Origin: Lutibacter oricola | GTDB taxonomy: Bacteria > Bacteroidota > Bacteroidia > Flavobacteriales > Flavobacteriaceae | Direction: 5' to 3' | Assembly (NCBI RefSeq): GCF_900106565.1 | Contig: NZ_FNNJ01000001.1 | Coordinates: forward strand, 744,001-808,000 | DNA length: 64,000 nucleotides | In this document: positions 35,247 to 46,700 of the stretch, in pieces | Layout: each line of letters starts with the position of its first letter | Position numbering within the stretch: the stretch's first letter is position 1 | Program-made: the position numbers and the translations under genes | Notes under the pieces: model-generated | What the model was told of the DNA's origin: nothing | Seen by the model: the letters and a program-made list of their open reading frames with translations, nothing else | The model's database searches: none

Positions 35247-36271
35247 ATTAATTTATGCTGTTTTCGTAGTATTTTAACAATACGGTTAATTATAATTTCT
35301 GATAGATTCCAATTATAACCTTCAAAATCAGTTGTATTCATAAATTGAACTACAACTGTGTCAATATCTTTATGGTATTCTGCAAGGCTTTGATATCCTG
35401 GAACTAAGCCTCCGTGTTCATAAACGTAAATTGAGGTGTATATTTCCTGTTCACCTTCTTTAAAAACAGAACCATTGTTAAGTGCTCTTAAGAAAATTCC
35501 AACATCTTGAGCTGTAGCTAGCATTCCATATTCGTTAGTTTTAAAATCTTCTTCAACACCAACATAATAGCCACTCATAACGTTTTCTATATCAACTTCA
35601 TTAAGAGAAAAGAATGTGTTTTTTAAGTTTAAAGGAATTAAAATTTTCTCCTTAATGTATTGTTGATGAGTTTTACCTGTAACTTTTTCAATAATTTGGC
35701 GAAGTAATAAATAGTTTGTATTCGAATATTCATAGCCTTTATCTGGTTTAAAACTAGCAGGTAAATCAAGTGCAAATTCGAGTGCATTTTTACCGTTTTC
35801 TTGTTCGTTTTCCCAAAAAGAAGGATTGTTAGTAAAATTTGGAATTCCACTTCGGTGTTGTACCATTAGTTTTAGGCTAATTTTATCTGCATTTTCAATT
35901 CTACCTTTAAGTTCTGGAAAATAATCAGTAAGTTTTTCATCTAATGATAAACGATTTTTATGGGCAAGTTTTGCAATAGAAACAGCAGTGTATAATTTAC
36001 TAATACTAGCAATTTTAAATAATGAGTTAGGATCTGTAGGTGTTTTTTGGTTTCGGTCTTTCCAACCACCAGTATAAAAAGCAGGAGGCTTTCCGGCTTC
36101 ATCTACGTATACAATCATTCCATCAAATCCATAATCAATAGCCTCGTCTACTTGTTCTTGAACTGTATTTGGTAATGGTATTATCCAGGCTTTTACCAAA
36201 ATCCAAGGAACAAAGAATAGAGAAGTTACTGTTCCAACAAGTAATATAATTCTAAATATTAGTTTTTTCAT
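35243..36271 (-). CDS. Beta-lactamase-family serine hydrolase
   Basis: 342 residues. An N-terminal membrane segment or signal (about 6-30) is followed by a class C beta-lactamase/DD-peptidase fold. The catalytic SxxK is SISK (Ser89, Lys92, in FKIASISKLYTAVS), the tyrosine motif is YSNTNY, and the third motif is HGGLVPGYQS. Family members are esterases, DD-carboxypeptidases or D-amino-acid peptidases; the substrate is not deducible. It probably faces the periplasm. It is monocistronic. Confidence 0.88.
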   Translation of the reverse strand: MKKLIFRIILLVGTVTSLFFVPWILVKAWIIPLPNTVQEQVDEAIDYGFDGMIVYVDEAGKPPAFYTGGWKDRNQKTPTDPNSLFKIASISKLYTAVSIAKLAHKNRLSLDEKLTDYFPELKGRIENADKISLKLMVQHRSGIPNFTNNPSFWENEQENGKNALEFALDLPASFKPDKGYEYSNTNYLLLRQIIEKVTGKTHQQYIKEKILIPLNLKNTFFSLNEVDIENVMSGYYVGVEEDFKTNEYGMLATAQDVGIFLRALNNGSVFKEGEQEIYTSIYVYEHGGLVPGYQSLAEYHKDIDTVVVQFMNTTDFEGYNWNLSEIIINRIVKILRKQHKLI

Positions 36272-36429
36272 TATATGGTATTAAATGCTAAATATTTTTA
36301 ATGGGCTTAATAAATTAGTTCGCTATTGTTCGATAATATTTTTGTGTTATATCAAAATGTTTTATAAATAAGCACAAGCCTTTATAAGACTGTAGTTTAA
36401 TTGAAGTGTTACAATTTTTATAAGAATAT

Positions 36430-38760
36430 TTAAATTAACGTATGTTTTTTAGTGGTATGAGAGTTTATTATTTCTAAAAGTAATTTTTTATTTATAGGTT
36501 TAGAAATGTTATCGTTGCAACCAGCTTCAATTGTTTTTTCTTTATCGCCCATTAATACATATGCTGTTTGCGCTATAATAATTACATCTTTGTTAAACTT
36601 TCTAATTTCACGTGTTGCATCGATACCACTTATAACAGGCATTTTAATATCCATTAATATTAGATCTATTTCAGAATGGTTTTTACAATAATCAATAGCG
36701 TCTTGGCCATTGTTCAGAATAATTATTTTTTTAAAACAACCTTCAAGTATAGTTTCTAATAATTTAGAACTAATATCATCATCATCAACAATTAATAGGT
36801 TTAAATTAGTAAAATTAAACTCATTGCTTGGTTGTGGTGTTATTGTTTTTTCTGAATTTTCTTCTTCAATTGTATTTAATGGCAGTGTAAATGTAAATGT
36901 AGAACCTTCGCCTTCTTTAGATGTTACAAAAATTTCGCCTCCAAGCATTTCTACATATGCTTTTGTTATAGTAAGCCCTAATCCTGAGCCTTGAAGGGCT
37001 TTAGAATCTTCAATATCTGCTTGTTCAAAACGGTTAAAAACTGCGTGTATTCTATTTTCTGGAATTCCAATACCTGTATCTTTTACAAAAAATTCTATAA
37101 AATTATTTTTAATTGAATATCCAAAATGTATAGACCCAGATTCGGTGTATTTGATAGCATTTTTAATAAGGTTAGTTAATATACCATGAAGTTTATGTGC
37201 GTCTGTATAAATAATTATTTCTTCTTCTAATAAAGTAGGGTTTATGTATAAGGTTATTCCATTTGATTTTGCATCGGGAAAATGAAAAGAAAAAAGTTCA
37301 TCAAGTTCTGTATTTAAATAAGTTTTGGATAAAGTAGTACTTATTTGTCCTGATTCAATTTTGGAGATATCAATAATATTGTTAATAGTGTTAAGTAACC
37401 TATTTCCACTTTTATTAATAATTTTTGAATATGAATCAATTTGTTCTTTGTCTAAGTTAGATTCATTAAGTAGATCAATAAACCCAAGTATACCATTCAT
37501 AGGTGTACGTATTTCGTGACTCATATTAGCTAAAAATGCAGATTTTAAACGATCACTTTCCTCTGCTCTTTCTTTAGCTATAATTAGTTCTTTTTCTGCA
37601 TTTTTTCGTAAGGTTATATCTCTAAAAATACAAAAATAACCTGTGCTTTCACCACTTTTGTTTACTTGTAAAGTAGTTGTAACTAATAAGGTAAGTATTT
37701 GGTTAGCGTTGTTTTTTATTTCTATTTCGCAAGTTGTTTTTTTACATAAAAGTTGATCTATGGCAGAGTTGTTAAATGGGCTTTTGTTGTTTTTAGAAAT
37801 AATAAAACTATTTAAGTTTTGTCCAATAAGTTTTCCAGAATCAACATTAAATATTTTTTCTGCTGAAGGGTTTGTAAATACAAAAATGTTGTTAGTGTCA
37901 ATAATACAAATACCTTCACCTTGATTTTCTATAAGAGTTCTATATTTTTCTTCACTATCAATTAGAGCTTGTTGTTTTTTTTTGAGTTCTATTTTTTGTA
38001 CTGTACTTATTATTAATGATGGTAATCTAAATAAATAACTATCACTTTTAGTAAGATATTCTGATGCTCCTAATTTTAAAGATTGAACTACTAGTTCTTC
38101 GTTTCCTTGACCAGTTACTAGAATTATAGGCGTTATTAATTTTAGTTTTTGTCTTATAATTTTAATCAACTCCATTGAATTAGTTCCAATTAAGCGATAA
38201 TCCATTAATATTACATCAAATTTTTTATTAGCATTAAGCTTGTCTAACGCTTCTTCGGCGGTAGATACAGCATTAATTAGTAAGTTAGGCGCATATTGGT
38301 GCATATGCCTTTTAGTAAGGTCAATATCATGTATGTTATGTTCAACATACAACACATTTATTGTTTTGGTTTTTTCTATTAAGTTTTGATTAAAATTACT
38401 AATTGCAAACTCAATAATAGAAGGTAATTGCGAAATGTAATCTTGTTTTTTTACAATATAATCATTTGCCCCCATTTTTAATGCTGTGGCAGCTACCTCT
38501 TCATTTCCAGAACCGGTAAGCATTATTATAGCTGTTTTTAATTCCTGTTGTCTAATTTCGGTTAATAAATCTAACCCAATTCCATCAGGCAATTGCATAT
38601 CTAGTAAAGCTATATCGTATAAATTTCCTTTTTGTATAAATTCTTTTCCAATTTTTATAGTAGGCGCTATGTCAATAGTACAATTTGGTATTGTACTTAT
38701 GAGTTCTCTTTTCGTTAAATCAGCATCGGTCGAATTATCTTCCAAAAGTAAAATATACAT
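36430..38760 (-). CDS. Hybrid histidine kinase REC-REC-PAS-HisKA-HATPase-REC
   Basis: 776 residues, soluble. Receiver 1 (about 1-120, LLDMQLPDGIGLD), receiver 2 (about 135-255, LMDYRLIG), a PAS domain (about 265-380, ENQGEGICIIDTNNIFVF), HisKA with FLANMSHEIRTPMNGILGF, an HATPase domain (NLIKNAIKYTESG, DTGIGIPENRI, GSGLGLTITKAYVEMLGG), and receiver 3 (about 650-770, LILMDIKMPVISG). With three receivers and no membrane segment it looks like a phosphorelay hub fed by other proteins. It follows a receiver gene and a multi-PAS kinase gene on the same strand and probably acts with them. Confidence 0.93.
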   Translation of the reverse strand: MYILLLEDNSTDADLTKRELISTIPNCTIDIAPTIKIGKEFIQKGNLYDIALLDMQLPDGIGLDLLTEIRQQELKTAIIMLTGSGNEEVAATALKMGANDYIVKKQDYISQLPSIIEFAISNFNQNLIEKTKTINVLYVEHNIHDIDLTKRHMHQYAPNLLINAVSTAEEALDKLNANKKFDVILMDYRLIGTNSMELIKIIRQKLKLITPIILVTGQGNEELVVQSLKLGASEYLTKSDSYLFRLPSLIISTVQKIELKKKQQALIDSEEKYRTLIENQGEGICIIDTNNIFVFTNPSAEKIFNVDSGKLIGQNLNSFIISKNNKSPFNNSAIDQLLCKKTTCEIEIKNNANQILTLLVTTTLQVNKSGESTGYFCIFRDITLRKNAEKELIIAKERAEESDRLKSAFLANMSHEIRTPMNGILGFIDLLNESNLDKEQIDSYSKIINKSGNRLLNTINNIIDISKIESGQISTTLSKTYLNTELDELFSFHFPDAKSNGITLYINPTLLEEEIIIYTDAHKLHGILTNLIKNAIKYTESGSIHFGYSIKNNFIEFFVKDTGIGIPENRIHAVFNRFEQADIEDSKALQGSGLGLTITKAYVEMLGGEIFVTSKEGEGSTFTFTLPLNTIEEENSEKTITPQPSNEFNFTNLNLLIVDDDDISSKLLETILEGCFKKIIILNNGQDAIDYCKNHSEIDLILMDIKMPVISGIDATREIRKFNKDVIIIAQTAYVLMGDKEKTIEAGCNDNISKPINKKLLLEIINSHTTKKHTLI

Positions 38761-38798
38761 AATATTTAAATTTTATTAAAACCTTAAAATATAGGGTG

Positions 38799-39227
38799 TT
38801 AAACAGGTTTGTTTAAGACTCTCCAATACAGTTCTATTTGACCTGCAACTTCAATAAATTTTTCAAAATCTACAGGTTTTATAATATATGAATTAGCACC
38901 TAATTCATATGCTGTTTTAACGTCAGAGTCTTCAGATGAGGTTGTTAAAATAACCACAGGTACTGTTTTAAAATATTTGTTAGACTTAATTTCTTTAAGA
39001 ACCTCTAAACCGTGAACTTTAGGCATTTTAAGGTCTAGAAGAATTACTATTGGTAATGGATTACCTACTCTCCAATTATTAATGTATTGAATGGCTTCTT
39101 CTCCATCACGTGCTATATCAATAGGGTTTAGTAACTTTTTCATCTTAAACGCTCGTAACGTAAGGTCAAGATCTACTGGGTTGTCTTCAACCAATAAAAT
39201 TGGGTTTGTTAAATTATCTTTTTCCAT
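38799..39227 (-). CDS. Stand-alone response regulator (Rcp1-like receiver)
   Basis: 142 residues, one receiver domain only. Acidic pocket LLVEDNPVDLDL, phospho-acceptor Asp in VILLDLKMPKVHGLEVL, Thr/Ser in VILTTSSEDSD, and Lys in YIIKPVDFEKF. The NPVDLDLTLRAF start is typical of receivers that partner phytochrome-like or multi-PAS kinases. Its start overlaps the end of the upstream kinase gene by 14 bp, so the two are coupled and it is the probable direct target of that kinase. Confidence 0.95.
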   Translation of the reverse strand: MEKDNLTNPILLVEDNPVDLDLTLRAFKMKKLLNPIDIARDGEEAIQYINNWRVGNPLPIVILLDLKMPKVHGLEVLKEIKSNKYFKTVPVVILTTSSEDSDVKTAYELGANSYIIKPVDFEKFIEVAGQIELYWRVLNKPV

Positions 39228-42200
39228 TGTTTTTTCTTTTAGGTATATTTAAATAAAATGTTGATCCAATATTTTGTGTGCTCTTTACAAAAGCATTACC
39301 ATTCATTCTATGCATTGCTTTTTTTACCATTGCTAACCCAATTCCAGTACCAGAATAATCTTCAGCTCTATGTAAGCGTTGGAAAATTTCAAAAATCCTT
39401 TCCTTATATTTCATGTCGAAACCAATACCATTATCTTCTATACTAATTTGCCAAAATTTAGGTTTTTCTTTTAATGAAATAATAATTTTAGGGTCTGGTG
39501 TTCCTTTAGTAAACTTAATAGCGTTTTCTATTAGGTTTCGAAGCGCTATAGATAAGCCTTTTGAATCTACTTCTAGTTCAATATTATCAATATTAATTTG
39601 TAATTGAAAATTTTCTTTATCAAGTTCCATTTTATAAACGGATGTAAGAGCATTTATAAAATCTTTAATATTAATTTTTTCAATTCTCATTTGAGCTCTT
39701 TCAAGTCTAGAATAATCTAAAAGATCGTTAATCAGTTCGTTCATTTTAAGTGCAGAGCTTCTAATATTTGAAAGGAAGTATTTTCCTTCTTCATCAATTG
39801 TGTTTTGATATAAGTCTTGAAGTAGTTTACTGTAGCCATCTATACCTCTTAATGGTGCTTTTAAATCATGAGAAACAGAATATGTAAAGGTTTCAAGTTC
39901 TTTGTTAGTAGTTTCTAGTTGAGCGGTTCTATCCTTTACTTTTTGTTCTAGCTCTGTATTTAATTTATGTATTTTATTCTGAGCTTCAGTTTCTTTAGTA
40001 ATATCATGAGAAGTATATAGTATGTATTTTGTTTTATCTTCTTCTTGAACTATTGGTGTATAAGATGTTTTAGAATGGTAGATTTTATTATTAATATCTA
40101 AAGTTTCAAGATATTTAATTTGTTGATTGGTATCTATTGCTTGTTGATAATAATTTATGGTGTACTCAAACACTTCTTCATTTAAATGGATAACATTTAG
40201 TAGAACGTCTTCTAAAAATTTTCCAACCAAGTCATTATGAGAAACGTTTAACCCAAAAGCTTGTAAAGATTTAATATATGCTGTATTAACTGCTGCAATT
40301 TTGAATTTTTTTCTACCTAAATATTGTGTAAGTAACTGTGCATCCGAAGTGTTATTAAAAATAGCAGAAAGGTTATTCTGAATGTCTCGTAATTTTAATT
40401 CATTCTTTTTACGTTCGGTTATATCGACTTCTGTTACATATATAAGTGGTGGTCTATCTTCAAAAATTATTCGATTTGCATGAGCTAAAACAATAAATGT
40501 AGAGCCATCTTTACGTACGTGCGTTGTTTCAATATGTAAATCTTCACCAGCTAGAATTCTTTTGGAGCGATCTAAACTTAGTTTTTTTGCTTCATCGTCA
40601 TCAATTTCGGCAACGGTATTTCCAATTAATTCTTCCTTAGTGTATCCTAAAGCTTTGCTAAATGCTTTGTTAACATCTGCAATTATAGGTATTCCAGATT
40701 CGGTATTTGGATCCATAACCATGCAATAATCACCGGCTTGTTCAAATAAAGTTTGAAATTTTTTCGCATTAACTTTAATTTCTTTTTCAGCCTTTAAACG
40801 TTCTGTTAAATCTGTATTACTACCAATATATCCAGTTATAATTCCATTTTCATTTTTTAGAGGTGTTGCAGTTCCCCAAACCCAAGTTATTTTGTTGTTA
40901 GGAGTGCAAAAACGATATTCAAAATTCCAAGAATTACCTGTTTTTGCATATTTATACCATAGTTCACTAATTTTATCTCTATCATCTGGGTGTATGGCAT
41001 TAATCCAACCGTTTCCTTTTGCTTGTTCTTCAGTTAAACCAGATAATTCGCACCATTTTTTATTTACTGTTAGGCAATTTCCATTTTCATCAGTTTCATA
41101 AATAGCGGCAGGCGAGCTTTCAAAAATTGCTTGAAATTTTTGTTCAGCTTTTATTTTGTCTGTAATGTCTTGTGTAAATCCAGTACCTCTTATACATTTT
41201 CCTGAGCTGTCAAAAATAAGATCTGCTTTTTCTCTAACCCATTTTATTTCACCGTCATCCATTAAAAGGCGGTGGTTAATATCGTATTTTTCACCACCAT
41301 TTATTGCGGTATTCCACTTTTTATTAACGTATTTTTTATCTTCAGGATGAATACGATTTAAAAAAGTTTCATAAGTTAGGGGTGTTCCAATTGGCAAGCC
41401 GAAGATTCTATAGTTTTCATCGGTCCAAATAAGTTCATTTTGTTTAATGTTTAAATCCCAAGATCCAATTTTTCCAAGTGATTGTGCATTTTCAAGATAA
41501 TATTGCTTTTTTTTAAGGTTTATTTCCGCCTGTTTTTGTTCGCTAATATCAGTTGCTTGTACTAAAATATATTTTAAATTGTTGTTGCTGTCTCTAATTC
41601 CAGTGTATGCAGCTAATGCAGTATGTAGTTTTCCATCTTCAGCATAAAAAGAATCTTCAGTATGAAGTGGAGTGTTCATAGTTGCAGCTTGTAAAACTTG
41701 ATTCTTTATTTTTTCTTTTAGCTTTTTATTTTTTTTCCAAGTTGGAGATTCCCAAAAATAATTACCAATATATTCTTTTTTAATAACACCTTGTACATCT
41801 AATGGAAGGTTGTTTATTTCTAATGTAATTCCTTTAGGTGAAAGAATAGCCATAAATTGAAACTGCTGATTAAAAGCCATATTAAATCGTTCAGCTTGTA
41901 AATCACGCTCTATTTCAATTTTTTTACGGTCTGTAATGTCTTGGACAATACCAAACATTTTAATTGGGTTTTGTTCTGCATCAAATTCTTGATGTCCAGT
42001 AGCCCAAATCCATTTAATTTTATTATTGTCATTTCGTTTAATTCTACATTCAAAATTCCAATCTGTTTTTGTTTCGAGAGCTTTTTTAAACTTAAAATCT
42101 ACTCGCTCTCTGTCTTCTGGAATTACATGTGCTAGAAACATTTCGTAGGTCCATTCGTCAAGCGGTTTTGAGTAGCCAAAAATTTGGTCGTGTTTAAACA

Positions 42201-42456
42201 TTCTCCAAGAGTCAAACTTTTTTAAATCCAATTCCCAGGCTCCAGTTTCAATATTGTTTAGCGCATATTCGAAACGATTTTTATTTGTTATTTCTTCTGT
42301 TTTGGTAGTGTTTTGATTTGAATTATTTTGAGAGCTATTGTTTAATTTTTTTTCACATAGAACTAGCTCTTCTTTAACTTTATTTAATTCAGAAGTTTTT
42401 GATTTTAAAAGTTTTTTTAAAATGTTAATCTCTTCATTAAGTTTCTTTTTGTTCAT
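39214..42456 (-). CDS. Multi-PAS sensor histidine kinase
   Basis: 1080 residues, no membrane helices. An N-terminal coiled coil (about 1-45) is followed by about six PAS domains (beginning near 60, 190, 320, 445, 570 and 700), several with PAC motifs such as GIVQDITDRK, GTGFTQDITD and YIGSNTDLTER. Another coiled coil leads to HisKA (FTYSVSHDLKAPLRGIDGYSKLL) and an HATPase domain (NLIENAIKFTKG, DNGIGFDMKYKERIFEIFQRLH, GTGIGLAMVKKAMHRMNG). The kinase type matches bacteriophytochrome-like kinases, but no GAF-PHY module is present, so the signal is probably cytosolic (redox, oxygen or small ligands). Several PAS domains may bind nothing. It is the first gene of the signalling cluster. Confidence 0.93.
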   Translation of the reverse strand: MNKKKLNEEINILKKLLKSKTSELNKVKEELVLCEKKLNNSSQNNSNQNTTKTEEITNKNRFEYALNNIETGAWELDLKKFDSWRMFKHDQIFGYSKPLDEWTYEMFLAHVIPEDRERVDFKFKKALETKTDWNFECRIKRNDNNKIKWIWATGHQEFDAEQNPIKMFGIVQDITDRKKIEIERDLQAERFNMAFNQQFQFMAILSPKGITLEINNLPLDVQGVIKKEYIGNYFWESPTWKKNKKLKEKIKNQVLQAATMNTPLHTEDSFYAEDGKLHTALAAYTGIRDSNNNLKYILVQATDISEQKQAEINLKKKQYYLENAQSLGKIGSWDLNIKQNELIWTDENYRIFGLPIGTPLTYETFLNRIHPEDKKYVNKKWNTAINGGEKYDINHRLLMDDGEIKWVREKADLIFDSSGKCIRGTGFTQDITDKIKAEQKFQAIFESSPAAIYETDENGNCLTVNKKWCELSGLTEEQAKGNGWINAIHPDDRDKISELWYKYAKTGNSWNFEYRFCTPNNKITWVWGTATPLKNENGIITGYIGSNTDLTERLKAEKEIKVNAKKFQTLFEQAGDYCMVMDPNTESGIPIIADVNKAFSKALGYTKEELIGNTVAEIDDDEAKKLSLDRSKRILAGEDLHIETTHVRKDGSTFIVLAHANRIIFEDRPPLIYVTEVDITERKKNELKLRDIQNNLSAIFNNTSDAQLLTQYLGRKKFKIAAVNTAYIKSLQAFGLNVSHNDLVGKFLEDVLLNVIHLNEEVFEYTINYYQQAIDTNQQIKYLETLDINNKIYHSKTSYTPIVQEEDKTKYILYTSHDITKETEAQNKIHKLNTELEQKVKDRTAQLETTNKELETFTYSVSHDLKAPLRGIDGYSKLLQDLYQNTIDEEGKYFLSNIRSSALKMNELINDLLDYSRLERAQMRIEKINIKDFINALTSVYKMELDKENFQLQINIDNIELEVDSKGLSIALRNLIENAIKFTKGTPDPKIIISLKEKPKFWQISIEDNGIGFDMKYKERIFEIFQRLHRAEDYSGTGIGLAMVKKAMHRMNGNAFVKSTQNIGSTFYLNIPKRKNNGKR

Positions 42457-42666
42457 TGCTTTTTTTTTGGTTGTTCCAATTTTTCGTTAAAAAAATATAA
42501 ATTACATATAAAATGATTTATATATAAAATAGTTCCACAATATAATACTTTTATATTGAATGCTTGATAGTCAAAAAGTTGAAGCTTTATTTGGTAAGCT
42601 CTATGAAGGAGTTTTAATACCCCATTGTGTTATTAAACAATAGGGATTAGGTATGATTAATGTAGA

Positions 42667-43527
42667 TTATCGTTGTACTTCTTTATGATAATTTACCTTA
42701 AATTCTTTAGGAGAAATACCGTGTTTTTTCTTAAAAGATCTATTAAAATTAGAGAGAGAATTGAAACCTGCAGAAATTGAAATTTCATTAATAGACATAT
42801 TAGTTTCAGTTAAAAGTTTTGTTACTACGCCTAGTCGATAATCCATTAAATAACTTGTAAAACTTTGACTAGTTCGCTTTTTAAAATAATGACTAAATGC
42901 AGATTCAGACATATTTACCATTTCTGCAACTTTAGAAAGTTTAATTTCTTGATCGTAATTATTTATAATGTAATTGGTAATTAAAGAGATTCTTCTACTT
43001 TCTCTTTTTTGACTATAATTAGCACTTGGAGGGCTACTTAATACTTTAATATCTTTTGATGTAGATAATATATGTAATATTTCAAGAAATGTTAAAAGCG
43101 ATTTAAAATCAGTATTGTTTTCAATTGATTGAACTTTTTTACTAACAAGTTTTTTAGTAGGGTTCGAAAATGAGATTCCACGTTTTGATAGCTCCAAAAG
43201 TTTCTTAATGTCTTTTGAAACAGAATAGCTCATAATTTTAGAATGCAAAAAGTGTTCTTGAAATTGTATAGTAATAACGCCAGAGTTACTTACAACTTTA
43301 TCAGATTTCCATAAATGCTTTAACTCTGGGCCTAGTAAAGTTAAATCGGTTTCTTCACATTGTTCAACCGAATCTCCAACAGTTCTACTACCTTCAAAAT
43401 TGGTTATTAAAGTCAATTCATATTCATTATGAAAATGCAAAGGATAATCAAATAATGCATTTTTGTGTTTTAAAATCACAAAAGGATCATCAGACTTTAT
43501 TGGTGTTATTTCTTTAATAGATTTCAT
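42667..43527 (-). CDS. AraC-family transcriptional regulator of the PUL
   Basis: 286 residues. An N-terminal cupin-like sensor domain (FDYPLHFHNEYELTLI; LLGPELKHLWKSD) is followed by two helix-turn-helix motifs at about 185-280 (IKLSKVAEMVNMSESAFSHYFKK; SINEISISAGFNSLSNFNRSFKKKHGISPKEF). It is soluble, so it would sense a cytosolic sugar, probably a mannose-containing breakdown product. It is transcribed away from susC with a 229-bp shared control region; regulation of the PUL is inferred from this layout. Confidence 0.9.
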   Translation of the reverse strand: MKSIKEITPIKSDDPFVILKHKNALFDYPLHFHNEYELTLITNFEGSRTVGDSVEQCEETDLTLLGPELKHLWKSDKVVSNSGVITIQFQEHFLHSKIMSYSVSKDIKKLLELSKRGISFSNPTKKLVSKKVQSIENNTDFKSLLTFLEILHILSTSKDIKVLSSPPSANYSQKRESRRISLITNYIINNYDQEIKLSKVAEMVNMSESAFSHYFKKRTSQSFTSYLMDYRLGVVTKLLTETNMSINEISISAGFNSLSNFNRSFKKKHGISPKEFKVNYHKEVQR

Positions 43528-43718
43528 TTAATATGGTAAGTTTTAGGCTGAATCCTTTAATTATGAATTTACTATACAAATTTAATAATTAAAAATTACT
43601 GTGCGTAAATTTAATGAATTGATAATACAATTGCGTGAAATTAAGAAAATGTTAATTATAATTCAATAAATGCACAGTTTTAAACCTAATTTTGTCATTA
43701 TTGTGTTTTGATGATCTA

Positions 43719-43726
43719 TAACTTTG
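43719..43726 (+). promoter_or_regulatory. Putative -7 box of the PUL operon
   Basis: TAACTTTG matches TAnnTTTG and lies 30 bp before the susC ATG. A TTG at 43701-43703 is 15 bp upstream, short of normal spacing, which fits a promoter that needs an activator such as the divergent AraC protein. Confidence 0.5.
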
Positions 43727-43756
43727 AACCATAATTAATAACTTAAAACTTAACTG

Positions 43757-46700
43757 ATGAATAAACAAAATCGAATATGGCTCTTATCTGCTATTTTGAT
43801 TGTTCTTTGTGTAGGAACAATAAATGCACAAATTAATATAGGTGGTGTGGTTACCGATCAACTCGGTTTGCCAATTCCTGGTGCAAATATTTTAGAGAAA
43901 GGAACTACTAACGGAGCAACAACAGATTTCGACGGTAAATTCCAATTAGCTGTGGCTAGTAAAAAATCTAGTATTGAAGTTTCTTTTATGGGGTTTCAAA
44001 CAGCAGTTCTTCAAGTTGGAGACAAAACTACTTTTACAATTTCTTTAAAAGAAGATGTTGCAGCTTTAGATGAAGTTGTGGTTGTTGGGTATGGTTCAAT
44101 GAAAAAAAGTGACCTTACAGGTTCTGTAACTTCTGTAAAAATGGATGATATTCCATCTAAACCTTCAAATTCAATTGATGGGTTGCTGCAAGGTCAAGTA
44201 GCAGGTGTACAGGTAATTACTTCTTCAGATGATCCTGGAGCTGGAGCAACTGTAAGAATTAGAGGTGGAAGCTCTTTAAATGGAGGAAACGATCCTTTAG
44301 TTGTTGTAGATGGTTTTCCTATTGGTTATGCGGGTGATTTAAAACAAATTTCACCTCAAGATATTGCCTCTATGGAAGTGTTGAAGGATGCATCAGCTTC
44401 TGCAATTTATGGTTCTCGTGGTGCAAATGGTGTAATTATGATTACTACTAAAAAAGGAGCCAAGCACACAACCGAAGTTACTGTGTCTCAACAAAACACG
44501 TTTTCAAGCTTTACTTCAGACTTAAATTTATGGAGAGACCCTGTTTTAATGGCTGAATTAAGTAATGAAAGTCGTATAAATGGTGGTTTTGTTCCTTTAT
44601 ATATTGGAACTGAAGATGCAAATGGAGTTTATTACCCATCTTTAGGAGAATTAAAAGACGGTAGTTGGTCGTACAATACAAAATGGGACGATGTTGTGTT
44701 TAGAAGCCCAGTTTCAAACAATACAAACTTAGCTATTCGTAGTCAAACCGATAAAACTCAATTTAGCTTAAGTACAACTCACTTTACACAAGAAGGTGTT
44801 TATATTGAAGATGATTATAAAAAATTAAACATAAACCTAAATGTAATTCATAAATTATACGATGGTAAGGTATCAGTTGGAGGTAATGTAATTTATTCAA
44901 AAGGAGATAGAACTAATAATAGTGATTTAGCTTACTGGAGAAATCCTATTTTCCCTGTTTATGAAAATAACGATCCAACACAGGATTATTTTTTAGCAGG
45001 ATCTCAAGATTATTCTCATCCTATTGCTTTGGTAGAAAATAGAACCAATACTAATGAATTTAAAGATTTTATTGGGTCGGCTTTTGTTGATATTCAATTA
45101 TTACCTTCATTAAAATTAAAAACGCAATTAAACTATAAAACAGGGCAATCTATTACAGATTATTACAACCCTAAAATTTATACAGAAGACGGAACTTTTA
45201 ATAATGGTTCTGGAGGAATTAATAATTGGGATAGTGAAGAAACTGTTGCTGAAACATTTTTAACTTATAATAAAATGTTTAACGAAAAGCATAAGTTTAC
45301 TGCAATGGGAGGTTTTTCATACCAATACTATGAAGCTCGTTCATCAGATTTGAAAGCGTACGATTTTTTAAATGAATCTTTAGGAAACGGTAACTTAGCT
45401 GCAGGTAATCCAGAAAAACAAACTGTAGCCAACGCTTATACAGAAACGGTAATGTATTCTGGTTTAGGTCGTTTCAATTATGTTTATGATGATAAGTATA
45501 TGGCAACATTTACAATGCGTGCCGATGGTTCTTCAAAATTTGGAGATAATAATAAATGGGCTTATTTCCCTTCTGGAGCATTGGGATGGAAAATGCATCA
45601 AGAAGATTTTATTAAAGATTTAGATGTATTTAATGAATTAAAATTACGTGCAAGTTTTGGTATATCAGGTAACCAAGGTATTTCTCCCTACTTAATTAAT
45701 AGTAGATATGGACAAGATCAATACTATGTAAACGGTGGGTGGCAAACTGCTATTGGACCTGGTTATGTTGTAGGTTGGGATAGTCAAACTGGTAAAAAAA
45801 CTTGGGGAGGAATTCCTAATCCTGATTTAAAATGGGAGACTACAAGACAGTTTAACATTGGTGGAGATTTTGCATTTTTTGACAGAAAATTAAAAGTAAC
45901 ATTAGATTATTACAATAAATATACTACAGATTTATTGCGTGAACGTTTATTGTCACCTTCATCTTCATATGATAAAATGTGGGTTAACGATGGTGAAATA
46001 GAAAATCAAGGAATTGAATTAACAATTAACGGAACTATTTTTAAGAATGAAGATTGGAGCTTTGGAGGTTCATTAATGTTTTCAAAAAATAAAAATGAAG
46101 TTGTTAGTTTAGGTAACGAATTATCTTCAGGTTTAACTACAGATGCTTTAACAGGTATAAAATATGAATTTTCTGGAAGTACTGTTGAAGCTTTTCGTGC
46201 CATACCAAATATTTTAGCAGTTGGACAACCAATAAATGTATTCTATGGTTACAGAGTAGATGGTATAGTACAAAGCGAAGCTGAAGGTTTAGCTGCTGGT
46301 TTAACAGGAGATTTAGCTCAGCCAGGTGAGTTTAAATATGTAGATTTAAATGAAGACGGTGTTATTGATGAAGATGATCGTTCTATTATTGGAGATCCAA
46401 ATCCAGATTTTATTGCAAGTTTAAACTTACAAGCTAGTTATAAAAACTTTGATATTTCAATGTTCTTTAACGGTAGTTTTGGACAAGATATTTTTAATAC
46501 CAAAAGTTTTGGTGAAGCAGGAAATATGCCTTTACGTTGGACACAAGATAACCCAACAAATAGTTACCCAAGTTTAAGAGATGGCCGTACAAATTATATG
46601 TCTGATTGGTACATTGAAGAAGGAAGCTTTGTTCGTTTGCAAAACCTTTCTATTGGATATAATCTAAATGATATTGATTTGCCTTGGTTAAAAAGAGGAA

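Noticed and set aside
42600-42660. CCCCATTGT/ACAATAGGG hairpin after the AraC gene as terminator
   Set aside because: The stem has a mismatch and there is no T-run on the minus strand side; it is too weak to call.
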